Source: an uncultured Lachnospiraceae bacterium (GTDB taxonomy: Bacteria; Bacillota; Clostridia; Lachnospirales; Lachnospiraceae). Taken from it: a stretch of 37,829 bases of DNA. The stretch spans positions 1-37,829 of the forward strand of contig CANQOK010000022.1 in NCBI GenBank assembly GCA_947625465.1, read 5' to 3'. Position 1 is the first letter of the stretch. The number at the start of each line of letters is the position of its first letter. Below the pieces are notes generated by a model. The model was given only the letters and a program-made list of their open reading frames with translations. It was not told where the DNA came from and did not search any database. Both the position numbers and the translations under genes were made by a program. Positions 1 through 7,609 of this stretch are shown here, in pieces.

Positions 1-651
1 CATGCCGAAGCTGGCTGTAACCCCGCCGTAAGTAGGGTCCGTTAAAACCGTAATATACAAAATCCCCGCTTCCGAATGGCGTTTGATCGCTGCGGAGGTT
101 TTCGCCATCTGCATCAGGGAAATAATCCCCTCCTGCATTCTCGCGCCGCCGGATACCGTAAAGATCACCAGCGGCAGCCGGTGTTCGGTGGCGTACTCTG
201 CCGCCCGCGTGATCTTTTCTCCCACTACGGAGCCCATACTGCCCATCATATAGTTGGAATCCTGAACGGCGATCACGGTTTCCAGACCGGACACGGTACA
301 GATTCCGGTAACCACGCCTTCTTTCAGTCCGGATTTCTCCTGCGCCCGCCGCAGGACTTTTTCATAGTCCGGATATTCCATGGGATTCAGGGAACTCAGA
401 TCCGCGTCCAGTTCCCGAAACGAGCCCGCGTCACAGAGCAGAGCCAGACGTTCCCGGGCTCCCAGCCGAAAGTGCGCTCCGCATTTGGGACAGATCCGAT
501 ATTCATCGATTTCCTTTCTGTATATGGTCGTTTTACAGTGTTTGCACTGCAGCCACATGCCTTCCGGTATCAGCGGCTCCGGTTCCTGCTCGCCGCGCGT
601 TTCCCCAACCGGCTGCAGCGAAACATAATTTTTCTTTTTAAATAAGTTCAT
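1..651 (-). CDS. accD: Acetyl-CoA carboxylase, carboxyltransferase beta subunit (3' end cut by window edge)
   Basis: AccD pairs with AccA to move the carboxyl group from carboxybiotin to acetyl-CoA, giving malonyl-CoA for fatty-acid synthesis in the cytoplasm. The 217 codons present begin MNLFKKKNYVSL and contain an N-terminal zinc ribbon: two CxxC pairs at about residues 36-57 (CKHC and CPKC). The crotonase-fold carboxyltransferase core follows, with the typical VSGGARMQEG segment and the TYGGVTASF stretch at the cut end. The start at 651 is the first Met of the frame; the upstream AGG-type ribosome-binding site is modest. It lies 21 bp after accC and is the last gene of the cluster visible here; accA would be expected just outside the window. 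Confidence 0.96.
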   Translation of the reverse strand, partial: MNLFKKKNYVSLQPVGETRGEQEPEPLIPEGMWLQCKHCKTTIYRKEIDEYRICPKCGAHFRLGARERLALLCDAGSFRELDADLSSLNPMEYPDYEKVLRRAQEKSGLKEGVVTGICTVSGLETVIAVQDSNYMMGSMGSVVGEKITRAAEYATEHRLPLVIFTVSGGARMQEGIISLMQMAKTSAAIKRHSEAGILYITVLTDPTYGGVTASFGM

Positions 652-672
652 AGCCCAACCTGCCTGTCACAC

Positions 673-2025
673 TTAATTTGTCCGGATCAGTTCCCGTTCC
701 AGAAATGAAGTATCAAATTCTCCGGCGGCGTATTGCGGATGGTTCAGGATCGTTTCCTGAAAATCGAGATTGGTGTCGATCCCTTCTATCACAAATTCAT
801 GAAGCGCGCGTTTCATTTTCGCAATCGCTTCCTGCCGGTTCTCTCCGTGCGTGATCACCTTGGCGATCATAGAATCATAAAAAGGCGGGATCTCATAGCC
901 GGCGTAAACCGCGCTGTCTACCCGCAGCCCCAGACCGCCTCCGGGCATCAGCAGATAATCGATCCTGCCCGGACAGGGTATAAACCCGGCCTCCGGCCGC
1001 TCCGCGTTGATTCGGCACTCAATAGCGTGCCCGTTCAACCGGATTGCATCCTGCGTACAGGACAGCGGCTCTCCGGCCGCGATCCGAAGCTGTTCCTTTA
1101 CGATATCCACGCCGGTCACCATTTCCGTAACCGGATGCTCTACCTGGATCCGGGTATTCATTTCCATAAAATAAAACCGGCCGGACCGGTCATATAAAAA
1201 TTCAATCGTTCCCGCGCTTTCATAATGAACGGCCTTTGCCGCCCGGACCGCCGCTGCGCACATGGCCTCCCTGGTTTGCGCGTCCAGAGCCGGCGAAGGC
1301 GATTCCTCCAGCACCTTCTGGTTTTTCCGCTGCAGGGAACAGTCCCGTTCTCCCAGATGGACCACATTCCCGTAACGGTCGCCCAGGATCTGCACTTCAA
1401 TGTGGCGGGCGTGTTCGATCAGCTTCTCCATATATAAAGCGTCGTCGTTAAACGCCGCTTTCGTCTCACTTTTGGCAGACAGGAATGCCTTTTCCATCTC
1501 TTCACGGCTTCGTACGATCCGGATTCCTTTTCCACCTCCGCCCGCGGACGCCTTTACCATAACAGGATAACCTAACCGCTCCGCCTCTGCGCAGGCCTCC
1601 TCCGGCGTGTTTATAACCCCGTCGCTGCCCGGGATCACAGGTACGCCCGCCGCAATCATAGCAGCGCGGGCGTTGGCTTTATTGCCCAGCGCGTCAATCG
1701 TCTCCGGTCTGGGACCGATAAATTTTATATTACATTCCTCGCACATGGAAGCGAAGGTACTGTTTTCCGATAAAAAACCAAAGCCCGGATGAATGGCGTT
1801 TACCTTCATTTTCACAGCTGCGGAAATGATATTCTGCATATTGTTATAACTGAGCGCCGCCCGGGCCGGTCCGATACAGACCGCTTCATCCGCCAGCTGG
1901 GTATGCAGGGCTTCCCGGTCCGCTTTCGAATATACGGCAGCCGTCGCAATCCCCATTTCCCTGCAGGCGCGGATCACCCGCACCGCGATCTCGCCCCGGT
2001 TCGCAATCAATACCTTATGAAACAT
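673..2025 (-). CDS. accC: Biotin carboxylase subunit of acetyl-CoA carboxylase
   Basis: AccC carboxylates the biotin on AccB using ATP and bicarbonate. At 450 aa it has the usual family length. Visible features are the N-terminal biotin-carboxylase fold (KVLIANRGEIAVRVIRA), the ATP-grasp glycine-rich loop KASAGGGGKGIRIV near residue 160, and the catalytic segment EMNTRIQVEHPVTE near residue 290. The ATG at 2025 follows a GGAG site with a 6-base spacer. It sits between fabZ (33 bp upstream) and accD (21 bp downstream), so it is almost certainly co-transcribed with them. Nothing unusual was seen. Confidence 0.97.
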   Translation of the reverse strand: MFHKVLIANRGEIAVRVIRACREMGIATAAVYSKADREALHTQLADEAVCIGPARAALSYNNMQNIISAAVKMKVNAIHPGFGFLSENSTFASMCEECNIKFIGPRPETIDALGNKANARAAMIAAGVPVIPGSDGVINTPEEACAEAERLGYPVMVKASAGGGGKGIRIVRSREEMEKAFLSAKSETKAAFNDDALYMEKLIEHARHIEVQILGDRYGNVVHLGERDCSLQRKNQKVLEESPSPALDAQTREAMCAAAVRAAKAVHYESAGTIEFLYDRSGRFYFMEMNTRIQVEHPVTEMVTGVDIVKEQLRIAAGEPLSCTQDAIRLNGHAIECRINAERPEAGFIPCPGRIDYLLMPGGGLGLRVDSAVYAGYEIPPFYDSMIAKVITHGENRQEAIAKMKRALHEFVIEGIDTNLDFQETILNHPQYAAGEFDTSFLERELIRTN

Positions 2026-2058
2026 AGCTTTCTCCGTTTCTCTCCGTCATAAATTCCG

Positions 2059-2487
2059 CTAATCCCCGATGATAAAGGTGATCTCACACTTGCAGGCGAT
2101 CTGATCGCCTACGTAAGCGGTACCCACGCCCATTCCTACCGGGCCCCGTACCTTTGTCATCTCTACTTCCAGCCGCAGGACGTCTCCGGGCTCCACAACC
2201 TTTTTAAATCTGCAGTTGTTGATCCCGCCAAAATATCCGATCTTTCCTTTGTTTTCCGGCACCGACAAAGCCGCGATCGAGCCTGCCTGCGCCAGCGCCT
2301 CCACGATCAGCACGCCCGGCATCACCGGATGTCCCGGGAAATGCCCCTGAAAGTACGGCTCATTCATCGTCACATTTTTGTAGGCCACGATCTTTTTTCT
2401 CGGCTCCATGGATTCCACGCAGTCTACCAGTAAAAACGGATTCCGGTGAGGCAGAATCTCCATGATCTCTCTCGTATTCAGTAACAT
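2059..2487 (-). CDS. fabZ: 3-hydroxyacyl-ACP dehydratase FabZ
   Basis: FabZ dehydrates 3-hydroxyacyl-ACP to trans-2-enoyl-ACP in the elongation cycle. The 142-aa protein has the hot-dog fold signature [19 protein letters not shown], with the presumed catalytic His49 and Glu63, and begins with the usual [14 protein letters not shown] segment. The ATG at 2487 is preceded by AAAGGAG with a 4-base spacer. It is the accB-accC intervening gene, as in streptococcal and clostridial clusters. A 21-bp tandem duplication lies just upstream at the end of accB. Confidence 0.97.
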   Translation of the reverse strand: MLLNTREIMEILPHRNPFLLVDCVESMEPRKKIVAYKNVTMNEPYFQGHFPGHPVMPGVLIVEALAQAGSIAALSVPENKGKIGYFGGINNCRFKKVVEPGDVLRLEVEMTKVRGPVGMGVGTAYVGDQIACKCEITFIIGD

Positions 2488-2520
2488 AATTCTCCTTTCC
2501 GGAGCGTTTCCGCCCCTTCC

Positions 2521-2562
2521 TGTTTCTATACAATTCGGAACTGTTTCTATACAATCCGGAAC
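2521..2562. repeat. 21-bp tandem duplication at the 3' end of accB
   Basis: Two adjacent 21-base units, 2521-2541 and 2542-2562, differ at only one base. Read on the minus strand, the first-transcribed copy (2542-2562) contains the last codons of accB (Phe-Arg-Ile-Val-stop). The second copy, in the same frame after the stop, would repeat Phe-Arg-Ile-Val-stop. This looks like a recent slipped-strand duplication that doubled the stop context without changing the protein. Confidence 0.9.
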
Positions 2563-3074
2563 AACGGCTGTCCGTACTCTACCATTGCCTGGTCTTCGGC
2601 CAGAACCTCCGCAACGGTTCCGTCAAATTCACTGGTAATCTCGTTCATAAATTTCATTGCTTCCACAATACAGAGCACATCTCCCTTTTTTACCGAATCG
2701 CCTGCCTTGACAAAAGCGGGCGCATCCGGCGTGGGACTTGCGTAAAACGTACCCACGAGGGGAGCGGTCACATAATGACCCTCCGGATCCTTCTGCGCGC
2801 GTTCCAATGCGGTCTCCGATGTGCGTTCTGATGCGCGTTCCGCTATTTGGCCCGGCTGTTCCGCCCGGATAACAGATTCCGCAGCGGCGTTTCCGGCCGG
2901 CTGCGCGGCAGTTTGCGCGTCTGTTTGTACAGCAGTCTGCCGGATCTGTGTTTCCGGATCGGCTCCGCCTCCGCGCTCCATCGCGACTTCCACACCGTTT
3001 ATATGCAGGGAAAATCTGGTAAAATCCGTTCCCTCTATAATTCCGATCAATTCTTTGACTTCCTGATAATCCAT
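2547..3074 (-). CDS. accB: Biotin carboxyl carrier protein of acetyl-CoA carboxylase
   Basis: AccB carries biotin between AccC and AccD/AccA. The 175-aa protein has a short N-terminal helical domain (residues 1-30), a flexible Ala/Gln/Glu-rich linker (about 35-100) and a C-terminal biotinyl domain (about 101-175). The biotinylation motif is EAMKFMNE with Lys141 as the presumed attachment site; Phe replaces the more usual Leu after the lysine. Start: ATG at 3074, only 3 bp after the fabF stop, with its GGAGG embedded in the last fabF codons, which suggests translational coupling. The 3' end is duplicated (see the repeat at 2521-2562). Confidence 0.96.
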   Translation of the reverse strand: MDYQEVKELIGIIEGTDFTRFSLHINGVEVAMERGGGADPETQIRQTAVQTDAQTAAQPAGNAAAESVIRAEQPGQIAERASERTSETALERAQKDPEGHYVTAPLVGTFYASPTPDAPAFVKAGDSVKKGDVLCIVEAMKFMNEITSEFDGTVAEVLAEDQAMVEYGQPLFRIV

Positions 3075-3077
3075 ATC

Positions 3078-4313
3078 TTACCTCCACTTTTTAAAGCAAA
3101 GTACGCCGTTATGCCCGCCAAAACCCAGGGAATTAGACAGGACATACTCGATCTCTGCCGGACGGCCTGTGTTTGCCACATAATCCAGATCACAGTCCTC
3201 GTCCGGGTGCTTCAGGTTGATCGTAGGCGGCAGGAATCCCTCCTGCAGCGCCTTGACGCATGCCACCGCTTCGATTGCGCCCGCAGCGCCCAGCAGATGT
3301 CCCGTCATGGATTTGGTCGAGCTGACCGGCGTCCGGTAGGCCGCCTCGCCCAGCGCCGCCTTGATCGCCTTTGTTTCTCCGCTGTCATTGGCATGCGTAC
3401 TGGTTCCATGAGCGTTGATATAGCCTACCTGTTCGGCGGTGATCCCAGCCTCCGCCATCGCGGCCCGGATCGCGGCCGCAGCGCCCGTTCCTTCCGGATC
3501 CGGGCTTGTCATATGATAAGCGTCGCAGGTGGCGCCAAAGCCCGCCAGTTCCGCGTAGATCTGCGCTCCCCTTGCCTTCGCGTGCTCCAGTTCCTCCAAA
3601 ACCAGGATCCCCGAACCTTCTCCCAGAATAAATCCGTCCCGATCCCGGTCAAACGGTTTGCAGGCGTCCTTCGGATCCGGATTGGTGGAAAGCGCCGTCA
3701 GATTGGCAAATCCGGCAATCCCGATCTCACAGACGGAAGCCTCCGCGCCGCCTGCAACGCATACATCCAGATACCCGTGCTTAATATTGCGGAACGCATC
3801 TCCGATCGAATGTGTCGCGGAAGAACATGCCGTTACAATATTCTGACAGTTTCCCTTCGCGCCGAGCCGGATCGCCACTACGCCCGCCGCCATATTGCTG
3901 ATCGCCATGGGGATAAACAGCGGCGCCACCCGGTTTGGCCCCTTTTGAGCCAGACGCGTAATGTTATCCTGCAGGGTGATAAGCCCGCCGATCCCGGAAC
4001 CGATCATCACACCCACACGGCCCGCGTCTTCCTGTTCCATATTGATCCCGCTGTCCGCAAACGCCTGTACGGAAGCTGCAATTGCATAGATCGTATACAG
4101 ATCGTTTCGTTTCAGTTCCTTTTTCTCCATATATAATTCCGGCTCAAAATTCTTCACTTCGCCCGCAATCTTTACCTTAAAATCCGTAGGATCAAACCGG
4201 GTAATATGATCGATCCCGCATACCCCGTTCTTCAAATTTTCCCAATAGCTTTCCACGGTATTCCCCAGTGGAGTAACCGCGCCCATCCCGGTAATAACAA
4301 CTCTTCGTTCCAT
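3078..4313 (-). CDS. fabF: 3-oxoacyl-ACP synthase II (KAS II)
   Basis: FabF condenses malonyl-ACP with acyl-ACP in chain elongation. The 411-aa product has the thiolase fold with catalytic Cys in VTACSSATHS (about residue 163) and the two active-site histidines in INAHGTSTHAND and TGHLLGAAG. The frame is open further upstream to 4412, but that extension runs into fabG and has no family similarity. The Met at 4313 (MERRVVITGMGAVTPLG) has AAGGAG with a 5-base spacer and gives the standard family length, so it was chosen. It is separated from fabG by 13 bp and from accB by 3 bp. Confidence 0.97.
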   Translation of the reverse strand: MERRVVITGMGAVTPLGNTVESYWENLKNGVCGIDHITRFDPTDFKVKIAGEVKNFEPELYMEKKELKRNDLYTIYAIAASVQAFADSGINMEQEDAGRVGVMIGSGIGGLITLQDNITRLAQKGPNRVAPLFIPMAISNMAAGVVAIRLGAKGNCQNIVTACSSATHSIGDAFRNIKHGYLDVCVAGGAEASVCEIGIAGFANLTALSTNPDPKDACKPFDRDRDGFILGEGSGILVLEELEHAKARGAQIYAELAGFGATCDAYHMTSPDPEGTGAAAAIRAAMAEAGITAEQVGYINAHGTSTHANDSGETKAIKAALGEAAYRTPVSSTKSMTGHLLGAAGAIEAVACVKALQEGFLPPTINLKHPDEDCDLDYVANTGRPAEIEYVLSNSLGFGGHNGVLCFKKWR

Positions 4314-4326
4314 CACTTCTCCTTTT

Positions 4327-5067
4327 TCAGCAGACCATGCCGCCGTCCACATTGATGACCTGTCCGGTAATATAAGGATTTTCAGCCAGAAAGACCGCTG
4401 TCCTTGCCACATCTTCCGGCTGGCCGAAACATCCTAACGGGATCCGGTTCTTCAAGGCTTCTTTCATCTCTCCCTTCAGCACGTCCGTCATATCCGTCTC
4501 GATAAAGCCCGGCGCGATGGCGTTACAGGTGATCCCGCGGGACGCCAGCTCCATGGCCGTCGATTTGGTCAGCCCGATGATCCCGGCCTTGGAAGCCGCA
4601 TAATTGGCCTGCCCGGCATTTCCCGTTTCTCCCACTACGGAAGACAGATTCAGGATCGTGCCGCTTTTCTGTTTCAGCATCAGCTTACTGGCGTGCCGAA
4701 TCATATTGAAAGCGCCCTTTAGATTGACGGCGATCACAGCGTCGAACGCTTCCTCCGTCATCCGCATCAGCAGCATATCTTTTGTGATCCCCGCATTGTT
4801 GACGAGCACATCCACACTGCCAAACTGCTCCTTTGCCGCCGCGATCACCTGTTCGGCCTCCGCAAATCTGCTCACATCTCCCTGAACGGGCAGACAGGTT
4901 ACGCCATATCCGGTAATCTCCGCAACCGTCTCCTCCGACACGCTGCTTCTGTAATTCAGCACGATATTGGCTCCGACTTTCGCGAACTCCAGCGCGATCG
5001 CTTTCCCGATTCCCTTTGCGGCGCCGGTCACAACCACTGTTTTATTTTTTAAATCAACCTTCTGCAT
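4327..5067 (-). CDS. fabG: 3-oxoacyl-ACP reductase FabG
   Basis: FabG reduces 3-oxoacyl-ACP with NADPH. This 246-aa short-chain dehydrogenase has the cofactor loop TGAAKGIG (residues 14-21), NNAG (90-93), the catalytic Ser in LSSVVG (about 142), and Tyr156/Lys160 in YAASK. The frame extends 17 codons upstream to 5118 into fabD, but the Met at 5067 (MQKVDLKNKTVVVTG) follows GGAGG with a 5-base spacer and matches the usual FabG start. The gap to fabD is 13 bp. Confidence 0.97.
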   Translation of the reverse strand: MQKVDLKNKTVVVTGAAKGIGKAIALEFAKVGANIVLNYRSSVSEETVAEITGYGVTCLPVQGDVSRFAEAEQVIAAAKEQFGSVDVLVNNAGITKDMLLMRMTEEAFDAVIAVNLKGAFNMIRHASKLMLKQKSGTILNLSSVVGETGNAGQANYAASKAGIIGLTKSTAMELASRGITCNAIAPGFIETDMTDVLKGEMKEALKNRIPLGCFGQPEDVARTAVFLAENPYITGQVINVDGGMVC

Positions 5068-5080
5068 GCTATCCTCCAAT

Positions 5081-6031
5081 CTACCCACAAACCGTTTTCT
5101 GTTTTTGCAGACTCGCAAGTGTTTTTTCCAGCGTCGCCCTGTCTTCTACATTGCAGACCGTCACATTCTTTAAGGTCCGCTTTACGAAACCGCTTAACGC
5201 CTTGCCCGGTCCGATCTCAATAAACGTATCTATGCCGTCTTTTTCGTACATATTCCGAACAATCTGTTCAAACCGCACCGGACTGACGACCTGTTTCGCA
5301 AGAATTTCCCGCAGATCATCTTCCGGCTTTATCTTCTCCGCCGTCAGATTTGTGTAGACCGGAATCCGGAGAGGCGAGCAGGAAACGGTTTCCAGCTCAG
5401 CCTTCAGTTTCTCCGCCGCAGGCTGCAGAAGCGCCGTATGAAACGGACCGCTTACATTAAGCCGGACTGCCATTTTAGCGCCTCTTTCTTTTGCTAAAGC
5501 CGCCGCTTTCTCCACCGCCGCAGTCAGTCCGGCGATCACGATCTGCCCCGGCGCGTTATAATTGGCCGGCGCCACATAACCGACTGCCGAAGCCTCTCTG
5601 CAGATTGCTTCCACCGTATCGCCGTCCAGGCCGATGATGGCAAACATCCCGCCGTCTCCCGCCGGAACCGCCTCTGTCATAAACCTTCCGCGCTTTCTCA
5701 CCAGCGCCGCCGTCTCCTGAAACGCTAAAGCGCCGCCCGCCACATACGCGGAATATTCTCCCAGACTCAAGCCTGCCATTACATCCGCACGGACTTCGTA
5801 TTCCCGCAGGACCGCCAGCGCCGCCATACTCATTGTCAAAATTGCCGGCTGGGCGTATTCCGTCAGGTTCAGCCGCCCGTCGTCCGCAAAGCACAGGGCT
5901 TTCATGGAAATCCCCAGCGCCTCTTCCGCCTGTTCAAACACAGCTCTGGCGCCAGGGCAGGTCTCATAAAATTCCTTTCCCATGCCGGTGTACTGCGCGC
6001 CCTGTCCGCTGAATAAAAACGCAGTTTTCAT
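5081..6031 (-). CDS. fabD: Malonyl-CoA:ACP transacylase FabD
   Basis: FabD loads malonate from CoA onto ACP. The 316-aa protein starts with the FSGQGAQYTGMG oxyanion segment and has the nucleophile elbow GLSLGEYSAY with Ser89; a Leu occupies the position that is His in the textbook GHSLGE form. The partner His lies in SGPFHTALL near residue 202. The ATG at 6031 is preceded by AAAGGAG with a 7-base spacer. It is the first gene of the downstream unit, behind the acpP terminator and a FabT-like palindrome. In related clusters fabK would stand immediately upstream, but it is absent here. Confidence 0.96.
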   Translation of the reverse strand: MKTAFLFSGQGAQYTGMGKEFYETCPGARAVFEQAEEALGISMKALCFADDGRLNLTEYAQPAILTMSMAALAVLREYEVRADVMAGLSLGEYSAYVAGGALAFQETAALVRKRGRFMTEAVPAGDGGMFAIIGLDGDTVEAICREASAVGYVAPANYNAPGQIVIAGLTAAVEKAAALAKERGAKMAVRLNVSGPFHTALLQPAAEKLKAELETVSCSPLRIPVYTNLTAEKIKPEDDLREILAKQVVSPVRFEQIVRNMYEKDGIDTFIEIGPGKALSGFVKRTLKNVTVCNVEDRATLEKTLASLQKQKTVCG

Positions 6032-6058
6032 CTTTCCTCTCCTTTGTCCGCCTTATTT

Positions 6059-6075
6059 ATTTTGATTATCAAATT
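6059..6075 (-). promoter_or_regulatory. FabT-like operator upstream of fabD
   Basis: The 17 bases ATTTTGATTATCAAATT form a near-perfect inverted repeat around TTTGA-TTA-TCAAA. As I recall it, this equals the FabT box consensus (ANTTTGATTATCAAATT) of the MarR-family repressor of streptococcal fatty-acid synthesis. It lies 28 bp upstream of the fabD start. A possible -10 (GATAAT, minus strand, 6065-6070) falls inside it, but no convincing -35 was found, so the exact promoter is uncertain. No fabT gene is in the window. Confidence 0.75.
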
Positions 6076-6086
6076 ATTTTCTCTGT

Positions 6087-6141
6087 AAAAAAGAAGGGGC
6101 AATCAGAATTCCAACAATTCTGTTCCGTCAACTGCCCCTTC
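6087..6141 (-). terminator. Rho-independent terminator after acpP
   Basis: On the minus strand, 29 bases after the acpP stop, a 9-bp stem (GAAGGGGCA at 6093-6101 paired with TGCCCCTTC at 6133-6141) encloses an inner hairpin (CAGAATT/AATTCTG) and is followed directly by six T residues. It should end most acpP transcripts before fabD. Confidence 0.85.
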
Positions 6142-6170
6142 CATCCGTGTACCGCTTATTTGAACTATGC

Positions 6171-6392
6171 TTACTGATTCTCTTCCACAAACTTCACAAC
6201 ATCGCCGACGGTCTCAAATTCCGTATTCTCACCAAAGTCAACGCCAAACTCATCTTCCAGGTCGTTAATGATCTGGAACAGATCCAGAGAGTCAATATCC
6301 AGATCGTCCTTGATGTTCGTATCCATCGTTACTTCATCTTCATCTTTTCCTGTCTGCTCAGCAATGATCTCTTTGATCTTGTCAAATACCAT
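6171..6392 (-). CDS. acpP: Acyl carrier protein
   Basis: ACP carries the growing acyl chain on a phosphopantetheine arm. The 73-aa acidic helical protein contains the conserved DSL motif in DIDSLDLFQ, with Ser35 as the presumed attachment site. The frame can be extended to a GTG at 6416, but the ATG at 6392 (MVFDKIKEI) follows AGGAGG with an 8-base spacer and gives the usual size. Unlike its neighbours it appears to be an insulated unit, with its own promoter (6459-6488) and a strong terminator directly after it. This fits the high amounts of ACP that cells need relative to the enzymes. Confidence 0.96.
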   Translation of the reverse strand: MVFDKIKEIIAEQTGKDEDEVTMDTNIKDDLDIDSLDLFQIINDLEDEFGVDFGENTEFETVGDVVKFVEENQ

Positions 6393-6458
6393 TTCTACTT
6401 CCTCCTGATAACTCACTACTTTCTATCTCATCTCATTCGAGGATGATGCACATGAATG

Positions 6459-6488
6459 ATTATATACCGATTGTTTCTTTTTTGTAAA
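6459..6488 (-). promoter_or_regulatory. Sigma-A promoter of acpP
   Basis: TTTACA (6483-6488) and a perfect TATAAT (6459-6464) on the minus strand are separated by 18 bp. The transcript would begin about 60 bases before the acpP start. No FabT-like palindrome is present here. A 12-base palindrome (TGCAAATTTGCA, 6507-6518) lies just after the fabH stop, upstream of the -35. Confidence 0.8.
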
Positions 6489-6522
6489 CCCTTTTCTGTA
6501 AATTTTTGCAAATTTGCATTTT

Positions 6523-7500
6523 CTACATGCGGATCAGCACGCTGCCCCAGGTCAGGCCGCCGCCAAATCCCGACAAAATCACGATTTCTCCCGGTTTGAT
6601 CCGTCCCTGTTCCAGCATCTGCGCCAGCGCGATGGGAATACTGGCTGAAGACGTATTGCCGTACTGCGCGATGTTGCAGAAAAATTTTTCTTCCGGCATC
6701 TGCAGCTTCCCGGCAACCGCCTGAATGATCCGCTCGTTGGCCTGATGCAGGATCACATGTGCGATCTGCGTTTTCTCCGTACCGGTCTTTGCCAGCAGTT
6801 CCTCGATATTCGCCGGGATCTGTTTCGTGGCAAACTTAAAGATCTCTCTGCCGTCCATCAGAATCGAAGTCGGCCGGCATCCGGTCTTTCTGTTAAAAAC
6901 ATTGGCCGCCGGAAATAATCCGCTGGTCAGCGCCATTCCTTTTGAGCCGTCGCTGCCGAGCAGCTCCGCCAGAATCCCGTCCGTACCGTCTTCATTTCGT
7001 TCCAGCAGCACGCCGCCGGCGCCGTCTCCAAATAACACACAGGTGCTCCGGTCCAGCCAGTCCACCGATTTGGAAAGCATTTCCGCGCCGATCACCAGAG
7101 CACGCCGATAGCCGCCGGACCGCAGAAATTTATCCGCCGTACATAAAGCGAAGATAAATCCGGAGCACGCCGCTGTCAGATCAAACGCCGCCGCGTTCAC
7201 CGCGCCGATCCGCTCCTGCACCATACACGCGGTTGACGGCATGGCATAATCCCCGGTAATCGTAGCAACCAAAAGCAGATCGATCTCTCCGGCGTCCGTT
7301 CCCGCCTGTTCCAGGATCCGCGCGGCCGCCTTTGCCGCCAGATCGGTTGTCCCCTCGTTCATCGCGATTCTGCGTTCCCGGATCCCGGTACGGGTACGGA
7401 TCCACTCGTCGCTGGTATCTACCAGTTTTGTCAGATCTTCATTCGTCACAACGTGTTCCGGAACATAATAACCGGCTGCCCTGATCCTTGAAGTAACCAT
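6523..7500 (-). CDS. fabH: 3-oxoacyl-ACP synthase III (KAS III)
   Basis: FabH starts fatty-acid synthesis by condensing an acyl-CoA primer with malonyl-ACP. The 325-aa product has the catalytic Cys112 in DLTAACSGF, His252 in LHQANERII and Asn282 in YGNTSSASIP, plus the GFGGGLTWGS C-terminal loop. The frame opens with a TTG at 7512, but the ATG at 7500 has GGAGG with a 5-base spacer and was chosen. It is the first fab gene in transcription order and is preceded by a consensus-like promoter and a FabT-like operator. Confidence 0.97.
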   Translation of the reverse strand: MVTSRIRAAGYYVPEHVVTNEDLTKLVDTSDEWIRTRTGIRERRIAMNEGTTDLAAKAAARILEQAGTDAGEIDLLLVATITGDYAMPSTACMVQERIGAVNAAAFDLTAACSGFIFALCTADKFLRSGGYRRALVIGAEMLSKSVDWLDRSTCVLFGDGAGGVLLERNEDGTDGILAELLGSDGSKGMALTSGLFPAANVFNRKTGCRPTSILMDGREIFKFATKQIPANIEELLAKTGTEKTQIAHVILHQANERIIQAVAGKLQMPEEKFFCNIAQYGNTSSASIPIALAQMLEQGRIKPGEIVILSGFGGGLTWGSVLIRM

Positions 7501-7536
7501 ATCTGCCTCCAAATCTGTTCTCTGTTCGTTTAAGAA

Positions 7537-7553
7537 ACTTTGATTGTCAAACT
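7537..7553 (-). promoter_or_regulatory. FabT-like operator at the fabH promoter
   Basis: ACTTTGATTGTCAAACT is an inverted repeat (TTTGA/TCAAA arms) matching the FabT box pattern recalled from streptococci. It sits about 10 bp downstream of the fabH -10, around +3 to +19 of the expected transcript, a position suited to repression. Confidence 0.75.
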
Positions 7554-7562
7554 TTCTTACAA

Positions 7563-7591
7563 AGTATAAACGTCTGTCCGGTATTTGTCAA
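7563..7591 (-). promoter_or_regulatory. Sigma-A promoter of fabH
   Basis: A perfect TTGACA (7586-7591) and TATACT (7563-7568) are spaced by 17 bp on the minus strand. The -35 begins only 19 bp beyond the stop of the upstream galactosidase gene, and no terminator was seen between them. Confidence 0.88.
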
Positions 7592-7609
7592 CTGCTTTTT
7601 CAGCCTTTC

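Noticed and set aside
76-645. 189-codon plus-strand frame at the left end
   Set aside because: Antisense shadow of accD, whose zinc ribbon and core are unmistakable on the other strand.
2847-4136. 429-codon plus-strand reading frame opposite fabF and accB
   Set aside because: It is antisense to two clear genes and has no ribosome-binding site or recognisable domain; the composition is that of a reversed GC-rich gene.
4314-4412. N-terminal extension of fabF
   Set aside because: Overlaps the end of fabG and is unrelated to FabF; the internal ATG has a strong ribosome-binding site.
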